42,500 nt of DNA from Chrysomallon squamiferum (GCA_012295275.1 CM022677.1:14664594-14707093), one strand, 5' to 3'. Numbered from the stretch's first letter, positions 12,119 to 22,518 are shown. Notes: generated by a model from the sequence alone, not told the origin. Numbers and translations are program-made.

Positions 12119-12259
12119 CTAAATGGAGAAGTTCTGGTATCATGGCAACATCATGTGTATATCGTCTGCTGGGCTTCGACAGAATTACAACTTTTGTGTT
12201 TTCCAGATCTGGTATCAAATGAAGTGGTGTCACTTCTCCCCATCTTAATGTGTGCCAAA

Positions 12260-12290
<31 letters not shown>

Positions 12291-13099
12291 ATATGTAACA
12301 AAATGAATACAAGAAAATGAAATTTAAAAGAAAAAATTATTTGACTCTACTTTACAAGAGTATTTATAAATAATGTCAGTTTTGGGATAAAATAGATAGA
12401 AACATTTCTATATAATATATTATCAATAGGATTGCAAATAAATATATAATTTTTATGTACTGTATGTTTCGAAAAAGGCATAGTGTGGGTCCTCAGTCTT
12501 TTGTGATCTTTGCATTAAGCGAAAACAGAAATTGGTGTATCAATAACTATATTTTTTTTATACGATAATGTTTTCTTGCTGTCAGTATTATTAGTCTATG
12601 CTAATTTAAAAAAGAAGTGTTTATGCTAATTTTTACATGCATGCTATTTCTCACCACAATGGAAATGCTTCATCGCTTTTCCCGGGTGGACCATTACCGC
12701 TTAATCCCGAAATATTCCGAGCCGAGCCAAATTTATTTACGATGTCTTCCGAAAGTTGGGTAGAAAGATTAGCGGTTACTTTATAACAACAAGGAGGACA
12801 GTTGTAATTATCAGTATCTGCAAAGCCTTCTCCTGTGGGATTTAAATAGAACACACAGTTATTTAAGTCAGAAATACCATGGGGCGTGCTCAGAAAAAGT
12901 ATATCGGGCGATAAAGACAGAATCGTCCGACCGACTGATTTCCAGGCTTCGTGAATTTTCCACGCTTCTTGTGGTTGGTTGTATTGAAATGTTTCGGATC
13001 CACAGCAATTCCGCAGTGCGCCAGAACGAACCCGGCCAGTAGTTTGGAGAAAGATAAATCAAGTGATGTGAAAAACACAATCACAATTGCAAAAGACAT
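12119..13099 (-). pseudogene. LigB-type exons 1-2, copy B
   Basis: Exon 1 is 13099-12655 and exon 2 is 12243-12119, the same structure as copy A. The N-terminal block reads FVLAHCGIAVDP, so the first Gly of the metal-site HGG motif is changed to Cys. A 10-base deletion relative to copy A, just after the NTTNH codons (near 12971), shifts the frame by a different event from that in copy A. Beyond it the frame is open through STPHGI, FYLNPTGEGF, CPPCCYKV and GPPGKSDE. The donor now reads TG|GTGAGA, so splicing to exon 2 would create TGA where copy A has Arg. Exon 2 itself is intact (SRRYTHDVAMIPELLHL). It is a pseudogene, or an exon set that could only be used with other starts. Confidence 0.8.
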
Positions 13100-13551
13100 C
13101 TCGACTTTCTATTTCGTTCTTGAATCATAGGACTCTAGAGTTACCTGCCCTTCTGTTTTTTTTCTTAAAGAGCAACAATACATCTGAAGGAAATAGTATT
13201 TTTTTTGTATAATGATAATCGATAGGAATTAAAAATCTATATTATCGCCTTGTTAATTTATAAGAGTTGGTTTTCTGAATTGTCCCAATAGTTAATTTTT
13301 TGTTGATGTTGTTTTTGTTTTGTTTTTTGTTCTTTTATGTATTTGTCATTGTCATCATCATCAGCAGCAGCAGCTGCAGCATCATTATTACCATTATTTT
13401 CTTGTTATTTTTATGGGCAAAGGACGTGTACATGAAACGTTAAGCGATGCATCACAGTAGTTTGTATCAATACACTGTGTTAGAAAAACGTTCTTTAAAA
13501 CAGATTTATAGAAGACTACGTGGTTGCTTTGGAGTAACATCAAAGTTTATT

Positions 13552-13580
13552 ATCATCATCATCATGATTATTATCATTAC

Positions 13581-13631
<51 letters not shown>

Positions 13632-13646
13632 CATCATCATTATTAA
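13552..13646. repeat. (ATC)n/(ATT)n microsatellite
   Basis: Trinucleotide tract inside unit B, equivalent to 9043-9113 in unit A. Confidence 0.9.
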
Positions 13647-14105
13647 AAGTTGATTTGTAAGTGAGAAAGTCTGAGGTAATAATGGCGTATTACTTTAGCT
13701 CCTTTTCAGCGGCCGCGCCTCACATTTTTCTTTCGTAATTCAGCATCATCGAATCTGTAATAACACGTTGTAGATAACGCTGCATCCGAAACACTGTGCT
13801 ACCTGTAAGTGTGATAGGCCTGCATCAAAGCTGAACAGGCCTACACGTCTACAGACACAGTCAGTGACGAAATCAAAGGCAAGTTGTGTTAAAAAAAGGA
13901 TACAAGTACAGAAGTGTGATCACTGCACATGTAAAATGGAACTGAAGTCTGTAGCGAAAAAGAAAAAACGGCTTCCCAGCAAAATATCTATTGTTGTTGT
14001 TCTTATTATTTATTATTACCATCATTATCATCACCATCATGATAATTATTATAATTATTATTGTTGTTGTATCATGTTTCTTCATTTCCATATGAAATGT
14101 TTTGT

Positions 14106-14333
14106 TCATTCTTCTTTCCATCTCTGAACGAATGATGCTACCATCATACCGTAGTAACTTGGGTGATAGTTTGCTAAAACGTCTGGTAACCATGACGACA
14201 GCCCGGCAGTTTCTAACAGACCATGTAACATGACTAGACCCGTGTAACCACACGACAGCGCGCGATCGACTAGTCCAGCCGCTCTGTTCAACAGCAACAT
14301 GCCGTCCAGAGTCGCTGCCCACTCACCAACAGC
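14106..14333 (-). CDS. LigB-type dioxygenase-like protein, last exon (exon 4)
   Basis: The exon begins after a TTTGAG acceptor at 14333, in phase 0 with the exon ending at 14687, and runs to a TGA at 14106-14108. It encodes the C-terminal part of the LigB fold: GEWAATLDG, LLNRAAGLVDRAL, CGYTGLVMLHGLLE and NYHPSYYGMMVASF, ending RWKEE. The C-terminal GYTG and MLHG segments and the Y-x-x-GMMVA strand are typical of bacterial LigB-domain proteins. No frame lesion is seen. Exons 1-2 that would belong to it are not found between here and 26 kb; the two known exon 1-2 sets lie downstream, which is the wrong side. Either the 5' half is outside the window or the locus is scrambled. Confidence 0.75.
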   Translation of the reverse strand, partial: AVGEWAATLDGMLLLNRAAGLVDRALSCGYTGLVMLHGLLETAGLSSWLPDVLANYHPSYYGMMVASFVQRWKEE

Positions 14334-14686
14334 CTCAAATATTCAAATAATGAGAACCATCGTGACAACTGTATTAATGAAACAAATACAAACTGTGATC
14401 AGTTATGTACTAATCACACAAGTCTTTCAACACTGAAGACAAAACAGTTGCAGCATGTTCTTTCCTACCCATAACATTAAACATAAATAGTTTTAGAAAT
14501 TCTCCCAAACGTCAGTTACATTCATTAATTCAAACAAATAAATAAGTCTATTTAACACCTACTAATCACAAATATAAAAATGTTCTCAGGTCCTATTACA
14601 AAACATATCTGCTTTGATACTGTTGTTCTGGTGAAATTTTAAAGTATTTTTAAAAGGTTCAAGCACGACTGACTGGTTGTACTTAC

Positions 14687-14817
14687 GTGGACGAATGGCT
14701 CTGATGCGTTGGAGTAGCCGTATGGGCCAGTGCTGAGATGCGTGTGTGCGAGGTCAGCGCTGATGATGACAACAACACGCTCTGGCGCGTCTTCCAAATA
14801 CCTGTATAAATCAGCAC
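14687..14817 (-). CDS. LigB-type dioxygenase-like protein, exon 3
   Basis: The acceptor is TTTCAG before GTGCTGA at 14817 and the donor is CAC|GTAAGT at 14686. The exon supplies ADLYRYLEDAPE, the core strand VVVIISADLAHTH (the His of the SADLAH block is a conserved LigB position) and GPYGYSNASEPF. Its first two bases complete a Gly codon with the single G that ends either copy of exon 2 (...IPEL-F/L-HL|G), and it joins exon 4 in phase 0. This exact phase match confirms a four-exon family structure even though the copies are not collinear here. Confidence 0.78.
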
Positions 14818-15313
14818 CTGAAATTGATACACAGACAGGTAAAAGTTTAATTAATGAAGGAAATACCAACTTGTTATTTAGGCAGTTTGCTGTGTGACGT
14901 GTTAACGTAAGCTGAATTCAAAGATAATGGCAACAGTTCGAAATTAGACATTTGTGAAACAAAATGTACAACTTTTGTCAAATTGAAATATTTTACATAA
15001 TATTACAAACGTTCATTACGTTGTGAATTGTACTTTTTTAATCTTAATTACAGTCCATCCCCTTTATAATATTGACAGAAACTCTCAGCTAATTTCGGCA
15101 TTACAATGAGTTGGGTGATAAGTTTTCTGAGGATTAAAGGATTTTAGGTAGTGCCATATGTCATGGTGACTAGTCTGAGTGGTATTAGTACCTGAAAGGG
15201 CAGCATCACGTGACAAGGTGTTAATTATCTCAGACACCTTAACTATTGCATGATTATTCTGTATCCACAAGACAACAATAACACAAATACGAATTCAGCA
15301 TGGATACTTGTTT

Positions 15314-15387
<74 letters not shown>

Positions 15388-16061
15388 TGTTTACACAAAT
15401 TAACCCTCAAGGGTAATATACAGTTACATAGTTGAATCATACGATTCCACGATACGTTATCAAAGCAAATAGCGTTGACAAATAATACAAAACTAATTCA
15501 GCCCAGTTGGTTACTTGATCTTTCTAAATAATCTTTTAATTATTAAAATACGTTATCTTTGTTTTTATAAACGTAAGTACCACAGAATAACACTATGAAA
15601 AATTCAAAAGTAATAGATTTAGCTATATTCAATGATTCAAGATGTATGTTACATATACAAAACATTAAACCATAATTACCATTGTCTGCGTTTTCCTTTG
15701 TCTTGTGCAGACAAAGACTCTCAAGAATGGCACTGATCAAAGAGATCTCGTTCAATGGAATGGAATGGAATAAAATTAACGTGCTGATCAGAGCAAGCTG
15801 TCCGTCGCAGAAAAGAGTTTTGGGTAGGGAAAAGAATTCGTTCTCGCCACGATTGCTGGACACAGAGGAGTGTCCAGCATATCGGATCGTGACGAGTCGG
15901 TACCGATGTTTCGCAGCCGCAATTCGCCCCCTGTGGTCTCCGGCACAATCTCTCAGCCATCACCGGGTCCGTGTTGTTTGCCGTCCTGCTTGTTCTGCTC
16001 TTCGCTGCTGTTGTTGTTTCTTTTTGGCTGTTTCCTTCTGGTCCACATAGTCCAAACCTGA
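14818..16061. other. No confident gene; (AT)n at 15315-15385
   Basis: Contains a (TA)~35 run at 15315-15385. A GC-richer block at 15690-16060 is open in more than one frame for short stretches (one minus-strand frame is rich in Lys, Gln and Arg), but no frame shows a recognisable domain and I found no LigB exon 2 here. Confidence 0.5.
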
Positions 16062-16096
16062 TTTTTTTTTTTTTTTTTGTCAATGGTCTTTTTATT
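16062..16096 (-). terminator. LINE polyadenylation signal and A tail
   Basis: On the minus strand AATAAA (16091-16096) is followed 13 bases later by 17 A (16078-16062), the usual spacing of a signal and the start of a tail copied from RNA. Confidence 0.6.
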
Positions 16097-16450
16097 GTTT
16101 TAAAAGATATTATAAGAACCTGCAACTAAAACAAATAAGAACATAAATGTAGTTAACTTATTTACATTTTATTTTATTTTATTTTAAAATTTAGCTAGGA
16201 CTAAGAATATGAAAAAAAAAAAAAAAAAAAAATTTTTTAAATTGAAATAAAACACCATAACCGGGTTAGTAGTGTTTGAAAGTGGGTTCGTATAGTACGT
16301 TTATCCTTGTTTTTAATTAGTAATTTAATTGGCCATTCAAATTGATTCGTCAGTCAGTTGATCCATCCGTAGATCCATCAGCTGTTCAACCAATCAATCC
16401 GCAAGTCAATAGATTTATATAATTGTTTTCGTGTCAAAAAACAAAAAAGT

Positions 16451-19400
16451 TTAAAGTTTGTGTTTTGTTTTGAGGATGTAATTTGTTACTGCAGTGAGGA
16501 CTAACTCTCTGTCTTTCACGTTTGGTGCCAGGATGTGTTGGAGCGTGAACTCGATTTTTAGTTCCTCCAGTGTATTGCGTAGTGCTTGTCTTTCCTCGGT
16601 GAAATTTTGACAGTGAAACAAGTAGTGTTTCATGGTTTCAGAGAGTCCACAGCTGCAGTTGGGTGATGTGGTGATGTTATGTTTGTATCGAATTGCGTTT
16701 AGATTGGTTGAGTAACCAATTCTGGCTTTGGTGAGATTGTTGTTGTGTAGTTTGTTGGCGAGTGTGATTTTGGGTGTTTTGGTGAGTGGTTTGATGTTCA
16801 AGTGCCATTTGTTTTTGGTGATGTTCCATTCGTTTTGCCATTGTTTGTCGTAATGCTTGGCAGCGATGGAGACAATTTCGTTTATTCCGTAATGTATGTC
16901 TGTGCAGATGTCTTCGTCTTTAATGCTGAGTGACTCTTTGGCGTAGTGGTCGGCAAGTTCGTTACCGATGATGCCGACGTGTGCTGGGAGCCACTCGATG
17001 GTTAGTTCTTTCTTGTTGTGTTGTATGTCCTCGTGTAGTTGTTGTATTTTGTTGAGCAGGTCTGGTCTGCTGGAACTTCCGGATTGTATTGAGATCACGG
17101 AACTTTGTCTGTCCGAGAATATGACTGTGTGTTTGTTGTTGTTGTGTTTTACCCACAGCATGGCTCTGATGATGGTGACCAGTTCGGCTGTGTATGCTGA
17201 AAGGTGATTTCTCATACGGCCGAATTGTATGCATGTGGGTTTGTTTGTGTGATCTTGGGCTATGAAGGCGAATCCTACTCTCCCGTTGTCTGGGTTTTTG
17301 GATCCGTCAGTGTAGATGTGCATGTGTTGTTTGTAGCGGTCGTTTGCTGCTGCCAAAAAATGGCTTTTTTTGAACGGTGGGATCTCTGTTTTGTCAGTTT
17401 CTCTTTTGATCAGGAAAGGTGTGTTTATTGTTGGTTTTGTTTCTTTGTGGTATGCCGGCAGTGGCATTTACCCTATTCCTGTTTACCTTTCGATTTCGCT
17501 AGCTGTTGTCGGGAAATTCGATAGCAGTAGACTATGCGATTTAAACAGTTGTCCTATCCTTTGTTGGTCGGGGACCAGATCCTTGACCAGGTGGTCTGTG
17601 TTGAGTGTGTGTATTTTCAGGTTGTATTTTAGTAGCTGCAGTTTTCTTCTGTATTTTAATGGTTGGATGCTGTATTCCGACAGGAGGCTGTCGGATGGTG
17701 TTGTGTTTGGCAGGTGGCTGATCACTCTGAGGGCGCTGGATTGAATTGTGTCTAGCTTTTTTATATAGAGTTTGGGAGCTTTCGATTAAGCCGTGGCTCC
17801 GTAGTCGAGCTTGGAGAGAATACATGCTTTGTATATCAAAATCAGCCTTGACTCGTTTGCTCCACAACTGGTTCCGGAAATTAACTTTAGAAGATTGATT
17901 GTTTTTTTGCAGGATGCAATTGTGTTGTGTATGTGGCATCGGAAGTTGAGTTGACTGTCGAAATTTGAATGTCTTTGTTTGTGTTATGACGTTGTTGTCG
18001 ATGTTGAGTGTGATCTTGCTGTTGTCTGATTTCTTGTTGAAAAGGAGGCATGTTGTTTTGGAAAGAGAAATCTTTATGTCCCATTTCAACACTCAGTCGT
18101 TTACGTTGTTTAAGTCTTTTTGTATTTGTTTCTGTATTGCTGCGGTCGATCTGCCTGCACACCAAAAGGCGCAGTCGTCTGCAAAGAGTGCTGTATTTAT
18201 TGGTTCCTTTGGTGGATTTCTGGCGTTGTCTTGTTTGTCGAGTGCTGTGACGATGTCGTTGATGTAGATGTTGAAGAGTGTTGGCGAGATCACTGATCCT
18301 TGTGGGATGCCGTTTTCGATTGTCGTTTTCTCTGAGGTGTGACCGTTTACTTTGACTGCTATGGTTCTGTTGTTAATGAAGTCTTTGATAAAGTTGAACA
18401 TGTTGCCTTTGATGTTGTTGTTGATTAATTTAACGAGCAGTCCTTCCCTCCATACCATGTCGAATACTTTTTCAATGTCTAAAAAAACTGCTATGACTTT
18501 TTTGATTTTCGAAAAGACTGATTAATTAATGTTTGCAGGCAGGTGATCTGGTCGTTTGTGCTGTGTTTCTTCCTGAAGCCGCTTTGAAATTTGCTGATTA
18601 AATTGTTGTCGTTTAAATGCTGGTTCAGGCGTGTGTTGATCATTGTTTCCAATGTTTTGCACATGTGTGACGTCAGCGTGATCGGTCTGTAGCTGTTGGG
18701 TAGTGAGTGATCTTTGTGTGGTTTGGGCAAGCTGAAACACTTGGCGTGTTTCCAGTTTGTTTGAATCTTGCCGGTGGTCCATATTGCGTTGTAAAGATCG
18801 AGTATGACGAGTAGTGTTTCGTCTGGTAGGTGTTGTAGTATTGTGTAGCTTATTTTATCTGGCCCCGTGTCTGTACTTTTCTTCTTTTTGAGTGTATGTT
18901 TTAATTCGCTGATGTTGAATAGTTGATTGTATTTCATGTTTTCTGTGTCTGCGGAGTGTTCGCCGATTGCTTGGTTGTCCAGTGGTTTCTTTGCGAATTT
19001 CAGTGGGAAGTTCGAATTGCTGCTGGACTTGGCGAAGGTTTGGCTGAGTAGGTCTGCTTTTTGCTTGTCGATGAATACGATGTTGTTTTTGCCGAGAATG
19101 TTGATTCTGAGGTTTTCTTTGCCTTGGATGTTTTTTACTTTGGCCCACATGTCTTTGACTGATGTTTTGTGGTCGATGTTGTTGCAAAAAAGTTCCCAGT
19201 GTTCTTGTTTCGCTGTGAGTATTAGGTTGGAAACTTCTTTTTTTGATATTTTAAATTTTCGTGCGTAGAATGATTTCTGTCTTTTTTGTATTGTCTTCTG
19301 TATTTGTTTCTCTCCTTGCATTTGTTTTCTATGCGTTCCGTCCACCAGGGAGTGGATATTTTGCCGGTGCATTTTCTGGTTTTGGGTATGTATCTGATTG

Positions 19401-20235
19401 CAATGGAGTGTATCGTGTTGGTGAGTGATGCGCAGTAGGCGTCGATGTCGTTGGAGTTCTGCGTGTTGATGTTTCTGCATGCTTTGTAGAAGCCTTCCCA
19501 GTCCGCTTTGTTGAAGTTCCATTTCGGTGTGAAGATGGGTCTGTCCGAGAAGGTGTTCTTGCTGTTGTAGTTGGTGAGTTTCGGGTGGTGGTCGCTGTTT
19601 AGCTCATCGAGCACTTGCCATTCGGAGAGCGCTGCGATGTCCTTACTTGTGAATGTTACATCAATGGCGGTTTGGCCACCATTGATGTCGCTGGTGTATG
19701 TGAATGTTCCGTCGTTCAAACAGACCAGCTGGTTTTGCTCCAGGAAATCTTCGAGGACGATTTCAGGGCTGTCGTCTGTCGAGCCACCCCATAGGGTGTT
19801 GTGACAGTTGATATCGCCCACTATAATGGCCTTGTTGTTTGTTGTGATCATTTTGTTTAAGTCGTGGGTTTGAATGGTGTTTAGTGCGGGAGTGGGTGGG
19901 CTGTATACGTTAATGATGTCGATGTTTTGATTGTTGTTCTGTACTGTGATGCTTAGTATTTCTATGTTGGCGTGGACTTTGGCTTGGTTCAGCTTGGTGT
20001 GTGGAATGTGTTGTTTGACGAGAGTCATGATGCCTCCCCGGGTGCTGTTGTATCTTGTGACGTAATCACTTTGGTACCCGGGGACCTTAAAGGTTTTTGT
20101 TGTTTTGTTGTTTTTGTTGGAATGTCCCAGCCATGTTTCTTGAATACATATTATGTCCGGTGTGTTTGTAGTGGAGGCCAGGAAGTGTAGTAATTCGTCT
20201 CCGTGGCCTGTTGAGTGAAGACCTTTAGCGTTCAT
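16451..20235 (-). pseudogene. LINE ORF2 polyprotein (endonuclease-RT-RNase H), frame-disrupted
   Basis: The start ATG is at 20235, 78 bp after the ORF1 stop. Endonuclease: ETWLGHSN, GDINCHNTLWGG, TAIDVTFTSKD and SDHHP (20200-19560). RT: NSYRPITLTS near 18690, GIPQGSVISPTLFN near 18300 and the catalytic FADD near 18180. RNase H: YTDGSKN, AYTAEL, FSDRQS and AHVGIIGNELAD (17330-16930), followed by a Cys/His cluster (CSCGLSE...HYLFHC). The chain is broken by single-base shifts near 19275 and 18485, a TGA at 18090-18092 where related RTs have a Trp, a small deletion near 17965 and a shift near 17465. The RNase H segment alone (17467-16451) is still open for 338 codons. The element was recently competent but this copy is not autonomous. 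Confidence 0.88.
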
Positions 20236-20313
20236 TGAAGAACGGAGAGGCCTGTGTGCTTATCGTGAAGAGTTTGTAAATGGCTGTTACTGTTTGTTTT
20301 GTTTTGTTTTTGT

Positions 20314-21423
20314 TCACTGTTGTTTTGTGTTTGTGGAATTTCTCCTGTCTGTGTGTAGTTTTAGTCTTTTGTCGTTTGTGTTTATTTTGAAACCCAGGCT
20401 GTCTTCAATTATTTGGGCTACTGTGTGTTCCAAATTGGCGTCGTCATTGCCGTTTCTTTGATTGGTTCTGATGTTTTGAAGCTCTATCAAGAGGCAGACA
20501 ATGATTTTATGGATTTCTGCGATCGTGACCTCCTTGTCCAGATTGTCTGTCGGTTTGTTGTTGATATTTTGTAAGATTTTGTTGTCTCTCCTGTTGTGTT
20601 CAAAGTTGTTGTTTGCTTTTATTTTGGCTGGGCACATCTTGTAATGTGATCCGTGTGGCCCCTGGCAATTTGCGCATTTTGCCAGAGACCGGCATAGGCC
20701 TGAGTTTCTGTGGTGATTTCCACCGCAGAATCTACACGTTAAATGTTTCGGGTTGTGTCTGTGGGTGCACTGGTTTGTGATGTGCCCCCATTTCTGACAG
20801 TGGCCGCACTTGGGCAACTGCGGCCTCATTTCTGACAGTGTATATTTGTAGCCATCAATGGTGATGGTTGTGTTCGTTAGTTTTCTGTTAAACGTCAGTG
20901 TGGTCCAGTAATTTGGCTTTTTCCACATTTCCACACCGACTAGTGTTGAATTTGTTTGTTGTACTAGTTCTTTGTTGAACATTTCAAAGAAATCTAGTTT
21001 GTTTGTATAGGGGTAATAAAAACCCAAATCTTTTGAAATGTATTTATATATTGTTGTATCTTTTGCTTTTGTTGTTTGTTTAGGTTGATGTAGTTGTTGT
21101 TTCGTAATTGGTAGTTGTTTTGGCTGCTGTTGTGTGAGCAGTGTTTTTCTGGGTTGTGGTGTGGGTGTTTTTTTCTGTGTCTGTTTTGTGTCAAGGATTA
21201 TTTTTGGTAAAACCCTGACAACAAATGTTTCGTCCCAGATGGTAATGTTGGGACCGATTGTTTTAAGTGTTTTTGTATGTACTTCGAAGTAGATTTCTTT
21301 TCCGTTTTGATTATTGTTCACTTTTGTTGTTTTATCAATAATGTGTATTTGCGCTTCTAGTAAGTAGCGCAACTTTTTGTCGATGTTTGAGTGGTTTTTT
21401 GTCTGTATTGCAATGGTGGGCAT
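20314..21423 (-). CDS. LINE ORF1 protein with three zinc knuckles, intact
   Basis: 369 residues from ATG at 21423 (MPTIAIQT...) to the stop at 20314. An in-frame ATG exists further upstream at 21546, but the first residues from it look like untranslated leader, so I prefer 21423. The N-terminal half contains a Gln/Pro/Lys-rich linker (about residues 80-120). The C-terminal half has three zinc knuckles: C206-C209-H214-C219 (CX2CX4HX4C), C230-C233-H237-C244 and C250-C253-H257-C264 (both CX2CX3HX6C). In I and Jockey-like elements ORF1 proteins coat the element RNA and aid strand annealing. The frame is free of lesions, unlike ORF2. It overlaps nothing and is followed 78 bp later by ORF2. Confidence 0.88.
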   Translation of the reverse strand: MPTIAIQTKNHSNIDKKLRYLLEAQIHIIDKTTKVNNNQNGKEIYFEVHTKTLKTIGPNITIWDETFVVRVLPKIILDTKQTQKKTPTPQPRKTLLTQQQPKQLPITKQQLHQPKQTTKAKDTTIYKYISKDLGFYYPYTNKLDFFEMFNKELVQQTNSTLVGVEMWKKPNYWTTLTFNRKLTNTTITIDGYKYTLSEMRPQLPKCGHCQKWGHITNQCTHRHNPKHLTCRFCGGNHHRNSGLCRSLAKCANCQGPHGSHYKMCPAKIKANNNFEHNRRDNKILQNINNKPTDNLDKEVTIAEIHKIIVCLLIELQNIRTNQRNGNDDANLEHTVAQIIEDSLGFKINTNDKRLKLHTDRRNSTNTKQQ

Positions 21424-21550
21424 GTCTTTTTTTTTCTTGTGAAAATTGCTCAGGAAAAGACTTATTACAAAAATATAGTTTTGTAGAACATGTATAGCAG
21501 ACATTTTCGTTTTAGAATTATGTCCCTTGAACACATTATCATACATTGTT

Positions 21551-21741
21551 TTTGTTTAGTTCTCAAGTGTTTCAAAGTTGTTTCAATAAAAAAGTTCTTA
21601 TATAACAAATATGTTTGTGTTTTTTATATATATTGTTTCTTCACATCAAATAAGAATTCTATATTTGAATTATTTTTTATTTTACTATTTTTATTTATTA
21701 ATTTAATTATTAATACTATTAAAATAATAATAATAATAATA

Positions 21742-21777
<36 letters not shown>

Positions 21778-22236
21778 TTATTTTTTTTATCTTATATTTT
21801 ATGTATTATTTCATTACACTTAAAGTTTAAAAAGTATTAGTAATAAAAACAAAAACAATTATGTATTGATAAAAAACAAAGAACTAAGACTGAATGAATT
21901 TTAAAATTAGTTTAATATTAATAAATTTTACATAATTATGAGAGAGAGAGTGTTGTTTTTTTTTTTTTTTTTTATTATATCTTGGCTTATTCTTTTTCCT
22001 GTTTCTTTTCTTTTCCTTGCTTTTTCTGATTCTTGTTTCATCTTTTTCCCTTTTTCTTCATATTTTGTTGTTTCTTTTGTTTTGTTGTTTATTCTTTTCT
22101 CTTTTTTTTAGTTTTGTTTCTTTCTGTTTGTATGTAAGTGCATGTGTGTTTTTCTATTAACCACAAAAGACATTTGTTTTGTGTCGTACACAATCATAAA
22201 TGATTATTCAAATACAAAAAGATATTAAATATAGAA
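21551..22236. other. No gene; T-rich sequence and (ATT)n
   Basis: Holds an (ATA)/(ATT)n tract at 21724-21776, an (AG)5 then T20 run at 21942-21973, and a long T-rich region to about 22130. No coding frame is supported. Confidence 0.6.
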
Positions 22237-22460
22237 ATGTCAGCTAAAATGTTAGAAAAATTGGAAGAGTTTATTAAATTGGATGCTAATGTAGTGATCT
22301 AGATCGAATTATTAAAGAATTTAATGCTCGGTTTGCTAAATTAATTTCCGATCAAAAACCATAGATCTATTTTCGGTATTACTTAGACCCAGAGACAGAA
22401 ATAGTGAGACTCAGAGAAAAAGATGAAATTATGTGCAAGTTTTATATGCTGGACTAACAT
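22237..22460 (+). pseudogene. Decayed coding fragment, family unknown
   Basis: From ATG at about 22238 the plus strand reads MSAKMLEKLEEFIKLDANVV, then a stop. The neighbouring frame continues DLDRIIKEFNARFAKLISD and, after another stop, YLDPETEIVRLREKDEI. Three consecutive charged, helix-like peptides in two frames look like one ancient coding unit with a shift and stops. I do not recognise the family; the N-terminal part of a transposon protein is one option. Confidence 0.3.
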
Positions 22461-22518
22461 CATTTCTGTGCGTAAGTTATACAGTTTTTAGCAGCTTTGG
22501 TTTGACGTAGTTCACAAA

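Larger units (their letters stand above)
11777..13852. repeat. Segmental duplication, unit B (~2 kb)
   Basis: Second copy of 7357-9394, with the same order of tracts and LigB exons. It carries about 80 extra bases near 13268-13345 that unit A lacks, and one rather than two copies of the 76-bp block. Confidence 0.9.
16062..21550 (-). mobile_element. Non-LTR retrotransposon (I-like LINE), near-complete copy 2
   Basis: The minus-strand order is ORF1 (zinc knuckles), then a 78-bp gap, then ORF2 with apurinic-type endonuclease, reverse transcriptase and RNase H, then a C-terminal Cys/His cluster. ORF1 knuckles plus an RNase H domain in ORF2 point to the I superfamily or a close relative. The likely 3' end is marked by AATAAA (rc at 16091-16096) 13 bases before an A17 tail (T run 16062-16078). 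The 5' end is not sharply defined; I place it near 21550. No target-site duplication was found by eye. Confidence 0.88.

Noticed and set aside
13864-14127. Plus-strand Cys/Lys-rich frame (KCDHCTCKMELK) as a zinc-finger exon
   Set aside because: It runs into an ATT/ATC repeat, has no splice sites and no repeated finger pattern, so chance is more likely.
14106-14322. Alternative minus-strand frame starting MGSDSGRHVAVEQ over LigB exon 4
   Set aside because: The overlapping frame carries the conserved LigB C-terminal blocks and fits splice phase; this one is a shadow.
15543-16125. Overlapping minus-strand frames of 106 and 134 codons, considered as the missing LigB 5' exons
   Set aside because: None contains the expected HGG, PHGI or RWGEVIP blocks. 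The frames overlap one another and no splice phase fits exon 3.
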